Notes: a model not told the origin generated them from the letters alone. DNA of 64,000 nucleotides from Gordionus sp. m RMFG-2023 (GCF_954871325.1 NC_088779.1:6512846-6576845), one strand, 5' to 3'. Shown: positions 40,801 through 48,893, numbered from the stretch's first letter. A program made the numbers and translations.

Positions 40801-43800
40801 GACCTGGACGGCAATCAGTTAATGAAAGTTATTTTGCCCAGTAATTTTACTTCGTCAACGACCGAAATAGCTTTGCGTTTTAAAACCAAACAATCCCACA
40901 ATAGCATAGTACTTTTCGCCGACTGCACTTCGGCCGACAATTTGAAAATCTTCTTGGAAAATGGTAGACTAAAAGTCAGCTACGTCAATAATGGATTAAC
41001 CAACGTTAGCCAATTCTTTTAAATATGAAATTTATTGTAAATTTTTTTCATTTTATAGACTGTATCATCCCGAAATTCTTACATAGATGGACTATGGCAT
41101 CAAGTTGATTTCAGAAAAGATGGTCCTAACGTTAAAGTCCAAATTGACGAAGAAACTTTCAGAAGTAAAATACAAAATTGTTTTCAAAATATATAACGAA
41201 AAAAATCTCTTCCTTAAAGCATATGCGGCTGGCTGATTATTGAATCCCTATCGAACAAAATCTTTAAATATTTATATTTAGGGAGTGTTAGATACTTCAG
41301 TTACATAGGATAGATATTAATTTATAGTTTTATTTTACAATAATGAATTATTTTGACCAATGACTCTTAACATATATGCAGATGCTGATATATATGGAAG
41401 TTCAGCTAGACCCATGACAATTCAATCCATTCAAGTCGGTGGCAGCGAACAAGTCCCCAATTCTTACTTTCAGGGTTCGATACAGCACTTGTACGTTAAT
41501 GGGATGCCATTTTTAAATAGGGAAGGAACCCCGCCAATTCCATCTTCCCAAGTTGTCTACCCGTCTATATCTCATGATACAACTATGGATAAAAGTATGG
41601 ATAAATCTTATTAAAGTTTTATAAGATATTGTAAAATCAATTTTTTTTTCTAAAATAAATACAGTTTGACAAAATTTTAACGATCATAATCAAATATTTT
41701 AAATTTCATTTTTGGGAACAAGGGGAGCATTACAAGGTGTTTGCGTTCGATGGAACTTATTATTACAAAAAGTTGGACGATTACCGCAAATTTCATCCCA
41801 CAAACAATGTTATCAGAATCCAAGTCAGAACTAATAGACCTAGCGGTGGAATCATGTCGATCTCATCCCCAAACTCTCCGGTACGAATGAATCTGGAAGC
41901 GGAAAGTGGAAAACCTAAATTGATCATATCTTACGAGGGGCAACAATATGTAAAAAATCCTTATATTTCATTTTTGCAATTTAAACTTTAAAAATATATA
42001 TTTATTTCTATTTTTTTTTATTTTATTCGCAAGCCCATATACTCCGACGTTACCTTAAACGATGGAAATTGGCACGATATAATAATAACGCGGGAAAATG
42101 ATGTTATAACGCTCAAAACTGATAATTATCCCTCTCAAAGACCTTTCCAACATCAATTTCCACCTAACATAGTACCGAATATTTATCAAATACTTGTCGG
42201 CGCTAGTGAAAACATCGGAGGAGGTTACAATGGCTACAATACCGGAGGTATGGACAATTTTGTAGGACAAGTCAAAAACCCTCAATGCGACGGGGTTGAT
42301 CTATCCACAGATTGGATCAAGATGGCTTTTCCTACACAACCAGTTGCACATCCTCCACCTCAAAAACAGTATTTTCAACAACCCCAACCTCCTGTATACA
42401 ACCCTCGCCCTGTACAGCCATATCCGCCTCAATATAACCAGCATATTTATAAACAATATCAACCTCCACCCCAAGCCCCGCCAACCAAAGGCTATGTCCA
42501 GCCCAGACCTACTCCCCCACCTGTTAAATCACAACCACAAACTTGTAAGATATATAATGTATTAGGCATCATAAAATATAGTTTATTAGGAGCTCATGTT
42601 TTTCTACATTTTCGAGTTTAAAGGTTTCTATGTTAAAACTATGGTTGAATTTTAAGTACTTTATATGGGATTTTATATTTTCTATTAATTAACAGATCCT
42701 CCTTACCCACAACAAAAGATAATTTACAGACCTCCTCCCCCTCCCGTTTATTACCCCCCTCCCCGCCCACCCCCTCCAATTCCTCAAACCAAGGCTCCAC
42801 CAGCCCCACCCCCATCCAGACCATGCCTCGTCACCTTCGATGGAACCACATATGCCAAAGTTATACACCCCCAAAATAGTCAGTCCAATTTGGTAGGCAA
42901 CCGAGATTTAGAACTTCACTTCAAAACTGGTCAGCAGGGAAAAACAGCCATTTTATCTACTAGCGATAAACAGCCTGGTGGAGACAGGGGTAATGCATTG
43001 CTATACCTGGATGAAGCTGGTAGGCTCAATTTCGTGACTAGATATCAAGATGGAAATGGGAGGAAAGTTGATAAGGTTTTTGATTATGCAATGTCTCCAA
43101 ATAGATATAATTTACAGAAGATTTTACTAATAAGGGATATATATTAACTATGTTTTACTTTAAAAAAAATTAAGTAAGGGGGAGTAACCGTGGGGGTTGG
43201 GAGGAGAAATCACCTCATCCCAAATTTACCTGTTTTAGGAATAACATTTGAAGTTAATTAAAAAAATTTCTCCACAAATATTATAAATAATACATATAGG
43301 TAAAAATTTCAAAATTATAAAAGAAAATCTATTTTTTTCACAATATTTTCACCTTTAAAAATAGTTTCACAATTATTATGCAGTTTTAAAATTAAAAACA
43401 GACTTTTGTTATAGCTCAGGAACTAGGGTTGTTAAACGGTTCTATTTTTTAAAAGCGGTAAAAATTTTTAGCAGAAATTTTACGCAAGCCCCAAGATTTC
43501 GGTTATAGTTGTCCAAACCGTTTTCTGCCATCTATGGGCTAAATCTTTATCTTGCGTAATATTTTTTGAGCACTTTTGAAAAATCTAACCGTTAACCAAA
43601 CTATCAGGAAATAATATTTTTAAATTATAAACATTCTTCTCTTACATTACGATCAAAATTTGAAAAAAATAATGTAAATTGTTTGGTATATGATAAAAAT
43701 AAGGAGACTTTTGCATTACCATAATATGGAATAAAAATATTTTATACTTGCATTACTTGAGTTTTAGGTAGGATTTAAAATTAATCTTTGGATATGGTTT

Positions 43801-46800
43801 ATCTAAAATTAATTAGACATTACAAACCGGGGCAGGTCTTAACGATAATCGCTGGCACAAAGTCCGAATCGTTCAAAGAGGTCACGGAACAGAGTTGATA
43901 GTCGACGACAGAGAAAGGAGCACAAGTTTAAAAACAACAAATTTTTTTTTATAGTAACTTTGGGCTAATTTTGAACCATGTTACCCTATTATTTTTTTCT
44001 ATTGTTTTTTAAATTTACTTTTTAAACGGTTTAGTCGAAGCTACAGCCGAGATGTTTGGAAATAAGTCGTATCTTATTTTTCAAAACTTATTTTTGTTTG
44101 ATTAAACAGATTTTGAACTAGGGCACCATATTTTGTGTTGTTTTAAGTTTGTAAATTAAATATTTATTATTTGCATAATTTCTTCGGTGCAAATAAAACA
44201 AAGACGCATAATCTTTTGGCGTAAATCTAATAAAGCTGTTTAGAAGCTATATTGATGGCTAAGACGACTGTTTAGAAATAAGACAAACCAGGACATGGCT
44301 TTAATACTTTTTAAAAAAAATTTTAATAGCATTTTTAAAATAGTAATATATATTGTGAAAATATTTTAAATTCTATATGTTTTTAAAATTTATTTTTCAG
44401 AATTTAACTAGATTTAAAAAAAAAAAATTATATCTATGTTTATGTTGATATTCATATACCTACATAAAAATGTGACCAATGAAGGGCAACTATTTTTGGC
44501 GACTGCTAATTATTGATTTATTGACTAAAATACAGTAGCGTATAATTTTAAAATTTTTAGGGGACTCTTCAAATTTTTCATGGGGCTCGAATCCTTGTAC
44601 CTTTCCTCCTACTGACGCTACTGTTGTTTTTCTAGGAAACCCCTTAAGCTAATTATCATAAGCTAATAAAAGTTAAATGAGTCGAGTTAAGCCTTCTTAA
44701 ATTGATTTTAAGGAGAACATTATATCTGAAGTTGAATATTTTGCCTTATTTATTCAAATAATCTATTCGTGATCTGTTTACTCTATAGATTACGATGATA
44801 TTCCAGGCATGAAACCATTGGTAATAAATGAATCCTATTTAGGAGCCGATGTTACAGACGCCTTTAGTCAAGAGAATGTGGCACCCCTGAGAGGGGAAAT
44901 TAAGGATTACACATTGGATAATAATGATATCTTGTGCGACTGGGCTAACAACAGGCGGAGTTCTTACACTGTCCATTACCCATTGCGCATTGGTTAATAA
45001 TAATATTATTTTTAAATTTTTCATAATTTAGTAAGAATTTTTTTTATATTATGATTATTTATATGAAGATATGACTTTTTTCTATATGAGTAATAAATTG
45101 TAATGATATGGTATATATTTTTAAATTTGTTTTTTTTATTAGAATATAATAATGAATAAAATTTGTTGCCATATTATTTATAAAAATAATAAATGATGAT
45201 AAATTTTTCTAGATACCAGCAGAATTCTTCAATTCAACGGGAACCAATTCATGAAAGTAATTTTTCCTTATCCTAATCCCAATTATTTCAGAAACGAGAT
45301 AAATATGCATTTTAATACTAAAAATCCAAACGGCGTATTGTTTGCCACTCTTCCTGGGCCCGGTAACGAAAATCAAGCTTATTTATTGGGTATGCTAGAG
45401 AACGGAGTTCTCAAAGTGATAGCGAGAGATGGAACTAAACATAAAGTTCGATTTATATTATTATTTTTATCCAAAATTTTAATATACTTTATAATGTACA
45501 CGCAAAAAGATATCATTTTCTTATTTTTTTTACAAAATTTAAATTAGGAAATATTACTTGGAAATAATTTGAATGACGGCAGATGGCACAGGTTAAAAGT
45601 GGTACACGATAATAACAATCTATCTGTTTTCCTAGATGATTACCCTCACATCACGTGTAAAAAAGAACTATTAAATCAAAATAATTATTTTTTTAGCACT
45701 AGTTCGAAAATAAAAATTTTTTTTATTAAGGAATTTTTTATGCATGACAACAAATTTAATTATAAAAGTTTAAAAAATTTTTTTGGTATTTTTAGGTAAA
45801 ATTTTATCAGTCTCTTTTCTTCAAAAGATCTTCAAAGATTTTTGCTCTGAAGATATTTTTTTATCATACTCTTCGTTATCGCAATAACTTATATTAACCA
45901 GATTTACGAGTTATTTTAACAATACCTACAAATCATTTGTATATGTATTTAAAGCTCAAGTTTTCGACAGACCAGGTGGCACTAACTTGATTCTTAATCA
46001 AGCACATTTCGGTGGATTTGAAACAAACATTTCTCAGTACGCTCATTTGCCTGGCTTCACAGGTTATCTTAGAGATATTAGCATCAACTCACGAGATTTT
46101 ATACGTATGCATACTCAATCTGGCATAAGAGACGGCTACTCTGTGTACTACCCTTGCGATATAAATCGTCCAAGACCCATAACGGAACCTCCTATAATTC
46201 CTATAGTAACTCCTCCTACCCCTCCCGTCATAATCACTCCTATTATCCCTCCCGTGATAGTCACCTTTAGTAGTTCGCCATCGATTACACCAACCTCGGC
46301 CTACATTGTGTCAGGAGAACCACCCGTTATAATTCCTGGAGGTTTTGTCCAATCCTCTTCAGACCTACTTAGACCACTCAAGAGTCACCTAGTATCAGGG
46401 TGGGGTGGCCCAGTTTTAGCTGCCATAGCTGCTTTGTTTCCCCTATTAGCTGGAATTCTTTGGGCGCTGTACAAGTGCAAACCCGGTTTGTGCGCCGGCC
46501 CAATGTGGGGTCGGGGAGGTGGCGGTAAAGCTATAGGGAGCGATTATAAATCTATCCCACTCGTTTCGCATGATGTACAAGTTGTTGAACAACAACAGAA
46601 ACCTGTGGTTGGATATTTGAGCGGTGCTGATGCTGGTAATTATGTTTATAATCTTATAATCTTGGGAGAATAAATCATGTAAAATTTTATCTTTGATCTT
46701 AACCAACAACCATAGAATTTTAGTTTTTCTTTGTACATATACTTTTATTTTAGTATTTTTAAGAATTATTCATTTGGGATAATTATAAATATAGAAAAAT

Positions 46801-48893
46801 TGCATTTTAAAAATAAACTCTTAATGGAATATTCAAAATATTTGACACGAATAAAAATAATAATTAAGGTATGTATAGTCAAGTGCAGAGAACTCGGAGG
46901 AAGGAGGAAGAAGAATTTATGATAAGAGAAGGAGGTACTGGAGCTACCGTTGCCACAGGACTTGGATCTTCCAGAAACATTTCATCTGCCACAGATAATA
47001 GACGTGAAACCTACTTATCTAATGAATTAGACACAAGTGTAAAAGCCTTGACCAGAGCATTAGATAGGGAAAGGAGTGAAAGACAACATCTGATAACTCC
47101 ATTGAATGTTCCGGCGCCCCATCAACCCGGTAGGGTTGAAAAAGAAACCGAAGAATACACTAAGGTCGTTAGATATGGACGAGATGGTAGAGGCCCCGGT
47201 TATTGGGGAGGTAATAATGGTTTTGTCATTGCATTTTAAAAAATGTCAAGTTTTTTATAGATGTGGTTAGTGATCTGCAAGACACCCCCCCCCCCCCCCG
47301 GGTCAAAAAATACTTGGATCATCTGTGAGCCTAATTTTTAAGAATAATTTTAGTTCATATTAAAGATTTTTTAAAAATAAATTGGGGCCGCGCTTTTTCG
47401 TGCCGGGCTTAAGGATATTTAGGCCCGATGCAGATCACTAGATTTGGTGTCCTATTTCAATCTATCTAAAAATCTAAAGTTTTAATTTGTTAATGTGTTA
47501 CATAAATTAAATTCATATTAAAGGTTATATTAATTCATAATTCACCTTTGCGATCCATTTATTATTTTAAATAACGCCTAAATTAGAACAAAGCTGCATA
47601 CGTTTTTTTTATCAAATATTTCTTTTGAATCGTATGCGCCAATGCTCAATTTATAATAACCATAAAACTTTTACATGTCGCCCATAAGAGTAGCCGGGGG
47701 GGGGCAAGGGGAAATTCTACTCCCCCCCCCCCCTCAACCTTCAGAAATATGTTATCTTTTGTGAATGTCATTTTAAGAAAATAAAAATATCTTCTTTATT
47801 ATTGATTGGTTCATATGTTCACTTTGAAATTTATCCAATGATATTGAGGAAAGTGACCTTGTGCTTGTGGAAGGGAGGGCATATTGAAATTAAGAGTATA
47901 TTCTGTTTTTAAGGGTATTTTCATTTTCATCATTTAGAAGTATAAATTTTGTTTTATTCAGATGTCTGCTTAAGGTACCTAATTATTTTTATTATGAATA
48001 AGGTTAAAATTATTTCGAAAATGAATTATTCAGGCACTGTTTTAAGAAAAAATAGAAGGATATAAATAATGGCCAAAATATATTATGAAAATAGCCCTTT
48101 GACAGTTCCCCAATACGCCAAAAATTTATATGTTTTAAATTTAGTTTTTTGTTGGTAATTAATTAATCCTAACTCAAAAATTCCTAAAAATTTCGAGTGG
48201 AGCCACTCTAATTCTGGATTCATGGTTTATTTCTTTTTATTAAATTCAAACTTAATATAGCTTAGTAAAGAAAAAATAATATTATATTTGTAGTAACCTT
48301 TACAATTTGTTTATATAAAATGAACACTACTATTCATCAGATACCTACGGAAGTACCATCCCTATCCTGCCATGGTTTTTTTATTTTCAAGCCCGACCCG
48401 GATTCTTTTAAAATATTTAATTTTTATAGTTATTTTGGCAATTTAAAATATCCGGCCTGGCCCGATCCGGGTATTTAAAAGAATTTTTTAGGCCCAGCCC
48501 CGGTATATTTTAAAAAAATTAAAATACGACCCGACACGTGTACCCGGGCCGAGTCAGATTTATATACTCATTAAACGAAATAATATAATTTCCAATATAA
48601 CAAAGATCATTTCAAATCATTTACTTAAAAGATTATTTCAACTAATTTATTTTACAAATCTTGAATCACTACAATAATCTTATCTACAAGGTCCGGCACC
48701 ATTTATTGCTCCTTCCCACGAGGAAGCCCGCCCTGCTTCGGGCTATGATTACCAAATACAAAGCATCAACACCCTTAATAGATCGTCGAGAGAAAGAAAT
48801 GATCCTAGGTTTAAAGAATCAACAAGAATGTATGATCAAGACGCGAGATACGAGGAATTTCGCACAGACGGCAGTAGTGGTATCTTATTATAA
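19519..48893 (+). CDS. Neurexin/axotactin-like LamG-EGF transmembrane protein (23 exons)
   Basis: Spliced gene: join(19519..19681, 26016..26876, 29814..29889, 34794..34932, 35558..35692, 36210..36377, 36879..37291, 37505..37675, 37982..38181, 40181..40243, 40787..41004, 41059..41164, 41382..41594, 41723..41949, 42034..42544, 42696..43075, 43817..43925, 44789..44992, 45213..45445, 45548..45654, 45971..46635, 46869..47210, 48691..48893). Every junction is GT-AG with matching phase, giving 1968 residues. Inferred order: signal peptide (1 to about 45), ConA/LamG-like domain (about 70-320), LamG (about 360-530), LamG (about 555-750), neurexin-type EGF (about 755-795), LamG (800-975), LamG (985-1148), proline-rich linker (1150-1264), LamG (1265-1450), LamG (1453-1625), Pro-rich stalk, membrane span (about 1713-1734), cytoplasmic tail. 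The EGF is followed by 'LDLDGNQLMKVILP', as after neurexin EGFs. It is probably a cell-surface adhesion or axon-glia/epithelial protein. Axotactin or ITX-1 identity is inference; exon 1 is the least certain exon. Confidence 0.8.
21610..21820. mobile_element. MITE, family A copy in intron 1
   Basis: Left end AGTGTGTTGTTTAAATGGCTC, interior CCAAACCTTTCTGCCATCTA, and right end GGCTAAAATATTGGGTTAGC...GAGCCGTTTAACAAACACC. The target duplication is not readable. Confidence 0.65.
23177..23514. mobile_element. Older family A MITE interrupted by a younger copy
   Basis: Family A interior sequence (GCAGAAAGGTTTAGACCTCT, CGCCAAATCTTAAG) stops at 23238. It resumes at 23438 (ATCTTGAGGTCTTG...GGCTAATCTTAATCGGGC) and runs to a family A right end (CCTTAACAACACTA). 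A complete copy at 23239-23437 sits between. The left end of the older copy is eroded. Confidence 0.75.
23239..23437. mobile_element. MITE, family A, complete copy nested in an older copy
   Basis: It starts TAGTGTTGTTAAATGGCTCC and ends GAGCCGTTTAACAACACTA. Both arms form long inverted repeats (AAAAACGGCTTACTCAATA against TATTGAGTTAGCCGTTTAT). Flanking 8-bp duplications ATCTTAAG (23231-23238) and ATCTTGAG (23438-23445) differ by one base. Confidence 0.85.
24127..24345. mobile_element. MITE with about 40-bp terminal inverted repeats, TA-flanked
   Basis: The left arm CATATCTTCGGTCTAGAATT is mirrored by AATTTTAGACCGACGATATG on the right, and the match continues through GTGCTCCACTCG/AAGTGGAGCACTCC. 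The ends sit at a TA dinucleotide, suggesting a Tc1/mariner-type non-autonomous element. A partial relative (GAGTGGAGCCACTCTAATTC) lies near 48190-48225. Confidence 0.7.
24422..24606. mobile_element. MITE, family A copy in intron 1
   Basis: It begins TAGTGTTGTTAAACGGCTC and ends TTTAAACAACACTA. The flanks CTCTGATC (24414-24421) and GTCTGATC (24607-24614) match at 7 of 8. Confidence 0.8.
25780..25830. repeat. GAAA/GA purine microsatellite
   Basis: Repeated GAAA units followed by about nine GA units and more GAAA, about 190 bp upstream of exon 2 within intron 1. Confidence 0.85.
26016..26876 (+). CDS. Exon 2: N-terminal ConA/LamG-like domain
   Basis: 861 bases, entered and left in phase 1 (acceptor TTTGTATAG, donor GTAAATTA). 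The 287 codons show a 'CWKDLSHC' cysteine pair, followed by strand-like 'LEISLVIRA', then 'LLASYNSGDI' and 'RYNVTLLFGPSRGLSLFVGD'. This is the pattern of a LamG/concanavalin-type jelly roll as found at the N-terminus of axotactin/ITX-1-like proteins. It is the largest single exon of the gene and markedly GC-richer than its surroundings. Confidence 0.85.
26877..29813. other. Intron 2, AT-rich
   Basis: It contains at about 27850-28120 a copy of a G/C-run repeat: GGGGGGAGGGTGGTC on the left, TGCCTGTTCTCGTAAATATC in the middle, C10 at 28062-28071. The middle block recurs at about 49067. No exon is seen. Confidence 0.5.
29814..29889 (+). CDS. Exon 3: small 76-bp exon starting LamG domain 2
   Basis: The acceptor is TTCATTTTAG and the donor GTAAATGG. 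It enters in phase 1 and leaves in phase 2, exactly bridging the phase mismatch between exons 2 and 4. It encodes 'QIPPHPRNALRNS' and then 'YRISFINNG', the first strand of a LamG domain that continues 'FIRYT' in exon 4. Confidence 0.8.
30318..30700. mobile_element. MITE with GTGCACACAAATT terminal inverted repeats
   Basis: Left TAGTGCACACAAATTGAACG and right GCTTAATTTGTGTGCACCTA are inverted relatives about 380 bp apart within intron 3, with TA at each edge. Interior words such as ACGTTTCAAACG are also palindromic. No coding frame. Confidence 0.65.
31992..32153. mobile_element. MITE, family A, with perfect 8-bp target duplication
   Basis: The left arm is partly deleted (TAGTAGCTAG). The interior AAGCCTGAAGATTTTG and the right end CCGTTTAACAACACTA are intact. 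TTAAAATC flanks both sides (31984-31991, 32154-32161). Confidence 0.8.
32162..34793. other. Remainder of intron 3, AT-rich
   Basis: Long A/T runs. At about 33600-33790 are CCCGGCCCGGC words of a degraded family B copy (ends not resolved). No exon recognised. Confidence 0.45.
34794..34932 (+). CDS. Exon 4: LamG domain 2
   Basis: 139 bases, in phase 2 to phase 0, encoding 'FEIFIDFQARSKNGFLFYAG', a textbook LamG core (aromatic-rich strand followed by NGFLFYAG). The acceptor is AAATATAG. Confidence 0.85.
35558..35692 (+). CDS. Exon 5: LamG domain 2
   Basis: 45 codons in phase 0 at both ends (acceptor TATAAAG, donor GTTATT). It encodes 'DGNAILYINTDYGKRQVRLE' and 'HQISVKKTGNK'. The donor is weak; a GTATAT site 11 bases downstream is an alternative, but its phase would not fit exon 6. 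Confidence 0.7.
35840..36043. mobile_element. MITE, family A copy filling much of intron 5
   Basis: Starts TACTGTTGTTAAACGACTCC, ends GTTAAACAATTCTA, with the family interior (CTCGAGATTTCGC, CGCCACCTATGAGC). It occupies about 200 of the 517 intron bases between exons 5 and 6. Confidence 0.65.
36210..36377 (+). CDS. Exon 6: end of LamG domain 2
   Basis: 56 codons, phase 0-0, encoding 'VMMSIDNQYV...EEIYFDFGGTNRP' and 'HFNGTFYE': the LamG 'D-x-x' strand, the FGG turn and the F-x-G element. It joins cleanly to exon 5 (GNK-VMMSIDN) and exon 7 (GTFYE-VKIYPVESL). The open frame continues past the donor to 36536 but loses coding character. Confidence 0.8.
36879..37291 (+). CDS. Exon 7: linker and start of LamG domain 3
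   Basis: Phase 0 in, phase 2 out (donor GTTTTATG). It encodes 'LRYLSRQDINSPQHLDVSSY', 'SLSFNEWSKDGTTYLTL' and 'SMKVMTNEPRGILLYDDSSV', the last being a LamG G-I-L-L-Y strand. Confidence 0.85.
37319..37476. repeat. 77-bp tandem duplication in intron 7
   Basis: GAGAGTTTTATTTGATATAAG at 37319 recurs as GAGAGTTTTATTTTATATAAG at 37396. ATGAATAAAACTAATTTC and ATGAATAAAACAGATTTC keep the same spacing, giving two adjacent diverged copies with a period of 77. They make up most of the 213-bp intron. Confidence 0.85.
37505..37675 (+). CDS. Exon 8: LamG domain 3
   Basis: 171 bases, phase 2-2 (AG|A gives Arg; donor GTAATA). Encodes 'EIYALPLSRLANIKYELTDS' and 'YGNIYIGGKSP', the LamG 'l-y-i-G-G' strand. 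Confidence 0.85.
37982..38181 (+). CDS. Exon 9: end of LamG domain 3 and first half of EGF
   Basis: Encodes 'SFIGCIQNLVINK', the conserved LamG ending with its Cys, then 'CTRTACYNSGSCREG', the first three cysteines of an EGF domain. Phase 2 in, 1 out (donor GTTTAAAA). Confidence 0.85.
38182..40180. other. Intron 9, AT-rich
   Basis: Splits the EGF domain; 2 kb with no recognised element or exon. Confidence 0.5.
40181..40243 (+). CDS. Exon 10: 63-bp exon, second half of EGF
   Basis: Phase 1-1, acceptor CCGATTAG, donor GTAAATTA. Encodes 'WNRTYCDCSLTPYAGANCRE', the C-x-C...G-x-x-C half of a neurexin-type EGF, directly continuing 'CREG' of exon 9. Confidence 0.85.
40787..41004 (+). CDS. Exon 11: LamG domain 4
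   Basis: Phase 1 in, 0 out (donor GTTAGC). Encodes 'LDLDGNQLMKVILPSNF', 'EIALRFKTKQSHNSIVLFAD' and 'LENGRLKVSYVNNG', closely following the neurexin LNS pattern after an EGF. Confidence 0.85.
41059..41164 (+). CDS. Exon 12: LamG domain 4
   Basis: Phase 0 in, 1 out (acceptor CATTTTATAG, donor GTAAAATA). Encodes 'SYIDGLWHQVDFRKDGPNVK', with the invariant DG-x-WH-x-V of LamG domains. It follows a 54-base intron, the shortest in the gene. Confidence 0.85.
41382..41594 (+). CDS. Exon 13: end of LamG domain 4
   Basis: Phase 1-1. Encodes 'IQSIQVGGSEQVPNSYFQGS', then 'IQHLYVNG', the LamG G-G and F-x-G-x-I-x-x-L-x-x-N-G elements. Confidence 0.85.
41723..41949 (+). CDS. Exon 14: LamG domain 5
   Basis: Phase 1 in, 0 out. 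Encodes 'YKVFAFDGTYYYKKLDDY' and 'VIRIQVRTNRPSGGIMSISS', the opening strands of a LamG domain. Confidence 0.85.
42034..42544 (+). CDS. Exon 15: end of LamG domain 5 and proline-rich linker
   Basis: Phase 0 in, 1 out (acceptor TTATTCGCAAG, donor GTAAGATA). Encodes 'LNDGNWHDIIITREN', 'YQILVGASEN' and 'MDNFVGQVKN' of LamG. From about 42328 it turns into a Pro/Gln/Tyr-rich segment ('QPQPPVYNPRPVQPYPPQ'). Confidence 0.85.
42696..43075 (+). CDS. Exon 16: proline-rich linker and start of LamG domain 6
   Basis: Phase 1 in, 0 out. It starts with 'PPYPQQKIIYRPPPPPVYYP' and more proline runs, then a LamG opening 'CLVTFDGTTYAKV' and 'DLELHFKTGQQGKTAILSTS'. The minus-strand frames over this exon are shadows of the proline codons. 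Confidence 0.85.
43424..43603. mobile_element. MITE, family A copy in intron 16
   Basis: Starts TAGGGTTGTTAAACGGTTC and ends CCGTTAACCAAACTA. The flanks TCAGGAAC (43416-43423) and TCAGGAAA (43604-43611) match at 7 of 8. Confidence 0.75.
43817..43925 (+). CDS. Exon 17: LamG domain 6
   Basis: Phase 0 in, 1 out. Encodes 'TLQTGAGLNDNRWHKVRIVQ' and 'GTELIVDDRERST', with the LamG L-N-D-x-x-W-H-x-V motif. Confidence 0.85.
43926..44788. other. Intron 17 with a short inverted-repeat element
   Basis: TACAGTAGCGT near 44531 is mirrored by ACGCTACTGT near 44619, enclosing about 100 bp with GGGGACTC and CCTTTCCTCC words; probably a small MITE. The rest is AT-rich. Confidence 0.5.
44789..44992 (+). CDS. 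Exon 18: end of LamG domain 6
   Basis: Phase 1-1 (acceptor CTCTATAG, donor GTTAATAA). Encodes 'PLVINESYLGADVTDAFSQE' and 'PLRGEIKDYTLDNNDILCDW', an acidic-rich LamG ending with its Cys. Confidence 0.8.
45213..45445 (+). CDS. Exon 19: LamG domain 7
   Basis: Phase 1 in, 0 out (donor GTTCGA is weak). Encodes 'LQFNGNQFMKVIFPYPNPNY' and 'EINMHFNTKNPNGVLFATLP', parallel to the start of domain 4. Confidence 0.8.
45548..45654 (+). CDS. Exon 20: LamG domain 7
   Basis: Encodes 'LNDGRWHRLKVVHDNNNLSV' and 'FLDDYPHIT', with the D-G-R-W-H-x-L-x-V motif. The donor GTGTAA at 45655 is used to keep phase with exon 21; GTAAAA two bases later would break it. Confidence 0.8.
45971..46635 (+). CDS. Exon 21: end of LamG domain 7, stalk, membrane span
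   Basis: Phase 2 in, 1 out. Encodes 'LILNQAHFGGFETNISQYAH' and 'LPGFTGYLRDISINSRDF' (LamG end). A Pro/Ile/Val/Thr/Ser stalk ('PPIIPIVTPPTPPVIITPII') follows, then a membrane span 'PVLAAIAALFPLLAGILWAL' followed by 'YKCKPGLC', with the first basic cytoplasmic residues. Confidence 0.85.
46869..47210 (+). CDS. Exon 22: cytoplasmic tail
   Basis: Phase 1-1. Encodes 'YSQVQRTRRKEEEEFMIREG', a charged juxtamembrane-type region (Arg/Lys then Glu-rich), and 'LDTSVKALTRALDRERSERQ', a likely short helix. The donor is GTAATAAT at 47211. Confidence 0.8.
47268..47440. mobile_element. MITE with TAGTGATCTGCA ends in intron 22
   Basis: The left end TAGTGATCTGCAAG is mirrored by GATGCAGATCACTA at the right. 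The flanks GATGTGGT (47260-47267) and GATTTGGT (47441-47448) match at 7 of 8. The interior has a run of 15 C (47285-47299) and GGGCTTAAGG/GGCCCG words. Probably a family B relative of hAT type. Confidence 0.75.
48338..48560. mobile_element. MITE, family B copy in intron 22
   Basis: The left end CAGATACCTACGGAAGTACC parallels the family end at 18376. The interior has AAGCCCGACCCGG, GGCCTGGCCCGATCCGGG and CCCGGGCCGAGTC. The right end is eroded, so the limit is approximate. Confidence 0.6.
48691..48893 (+). CDS. Exon 23: C-terminal exon with stop
   Basis: Phase 1 in (acceptor CTACAAG). Encodes 'PAPFIAPSHEEARPASGYDY' and 'DARYEEFRTDGSSGILL', ending at TAA 48891-48893 followed by a second TAA. 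The acceptor is not pyrimidine-rich. A longer frame over the same DNA is in a different, non-coding frame. The C-terminus is not the EYYV-type PDZ ligand of classical neurexins. Confidence 0.7.

Larger units (their letters stand above)
47211..48690. other. Intron 22 with several repeat pieces
   Basis: It contains the element at 47268-47440, a G9...C12 pair (47696-47704 and 47722-47733) of the G/C-run repeat family, a TIR fragment near 48190-48225 and a family B copy from about 48338 to 48560. Confidence 0.6.

Noticed and set aside
41055-42285. Possibility that exons 11-16 form separate small genes
   Set aside because: Phases join exactly and LamG domains are completed only across the introns.
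42055-42285. 76-codon minus-strand frame
   Set aside because: Antisense of exon 15, which is clearly LamG coding on the plus strand.
42639-42874. Two glycine/tryptophan-rich minus-strand frames
   Set aside because: Shadows of the proline codons of exon 16.
45657-45799. Frame extending past exon 20
   Set aside because: The LamG pattern stops at the GTGTAA donor and exon 21 fits only that splice.
46446-46709. 87-codon minus-strand frame
   Set aside because: Antisense shadow of exon 21.
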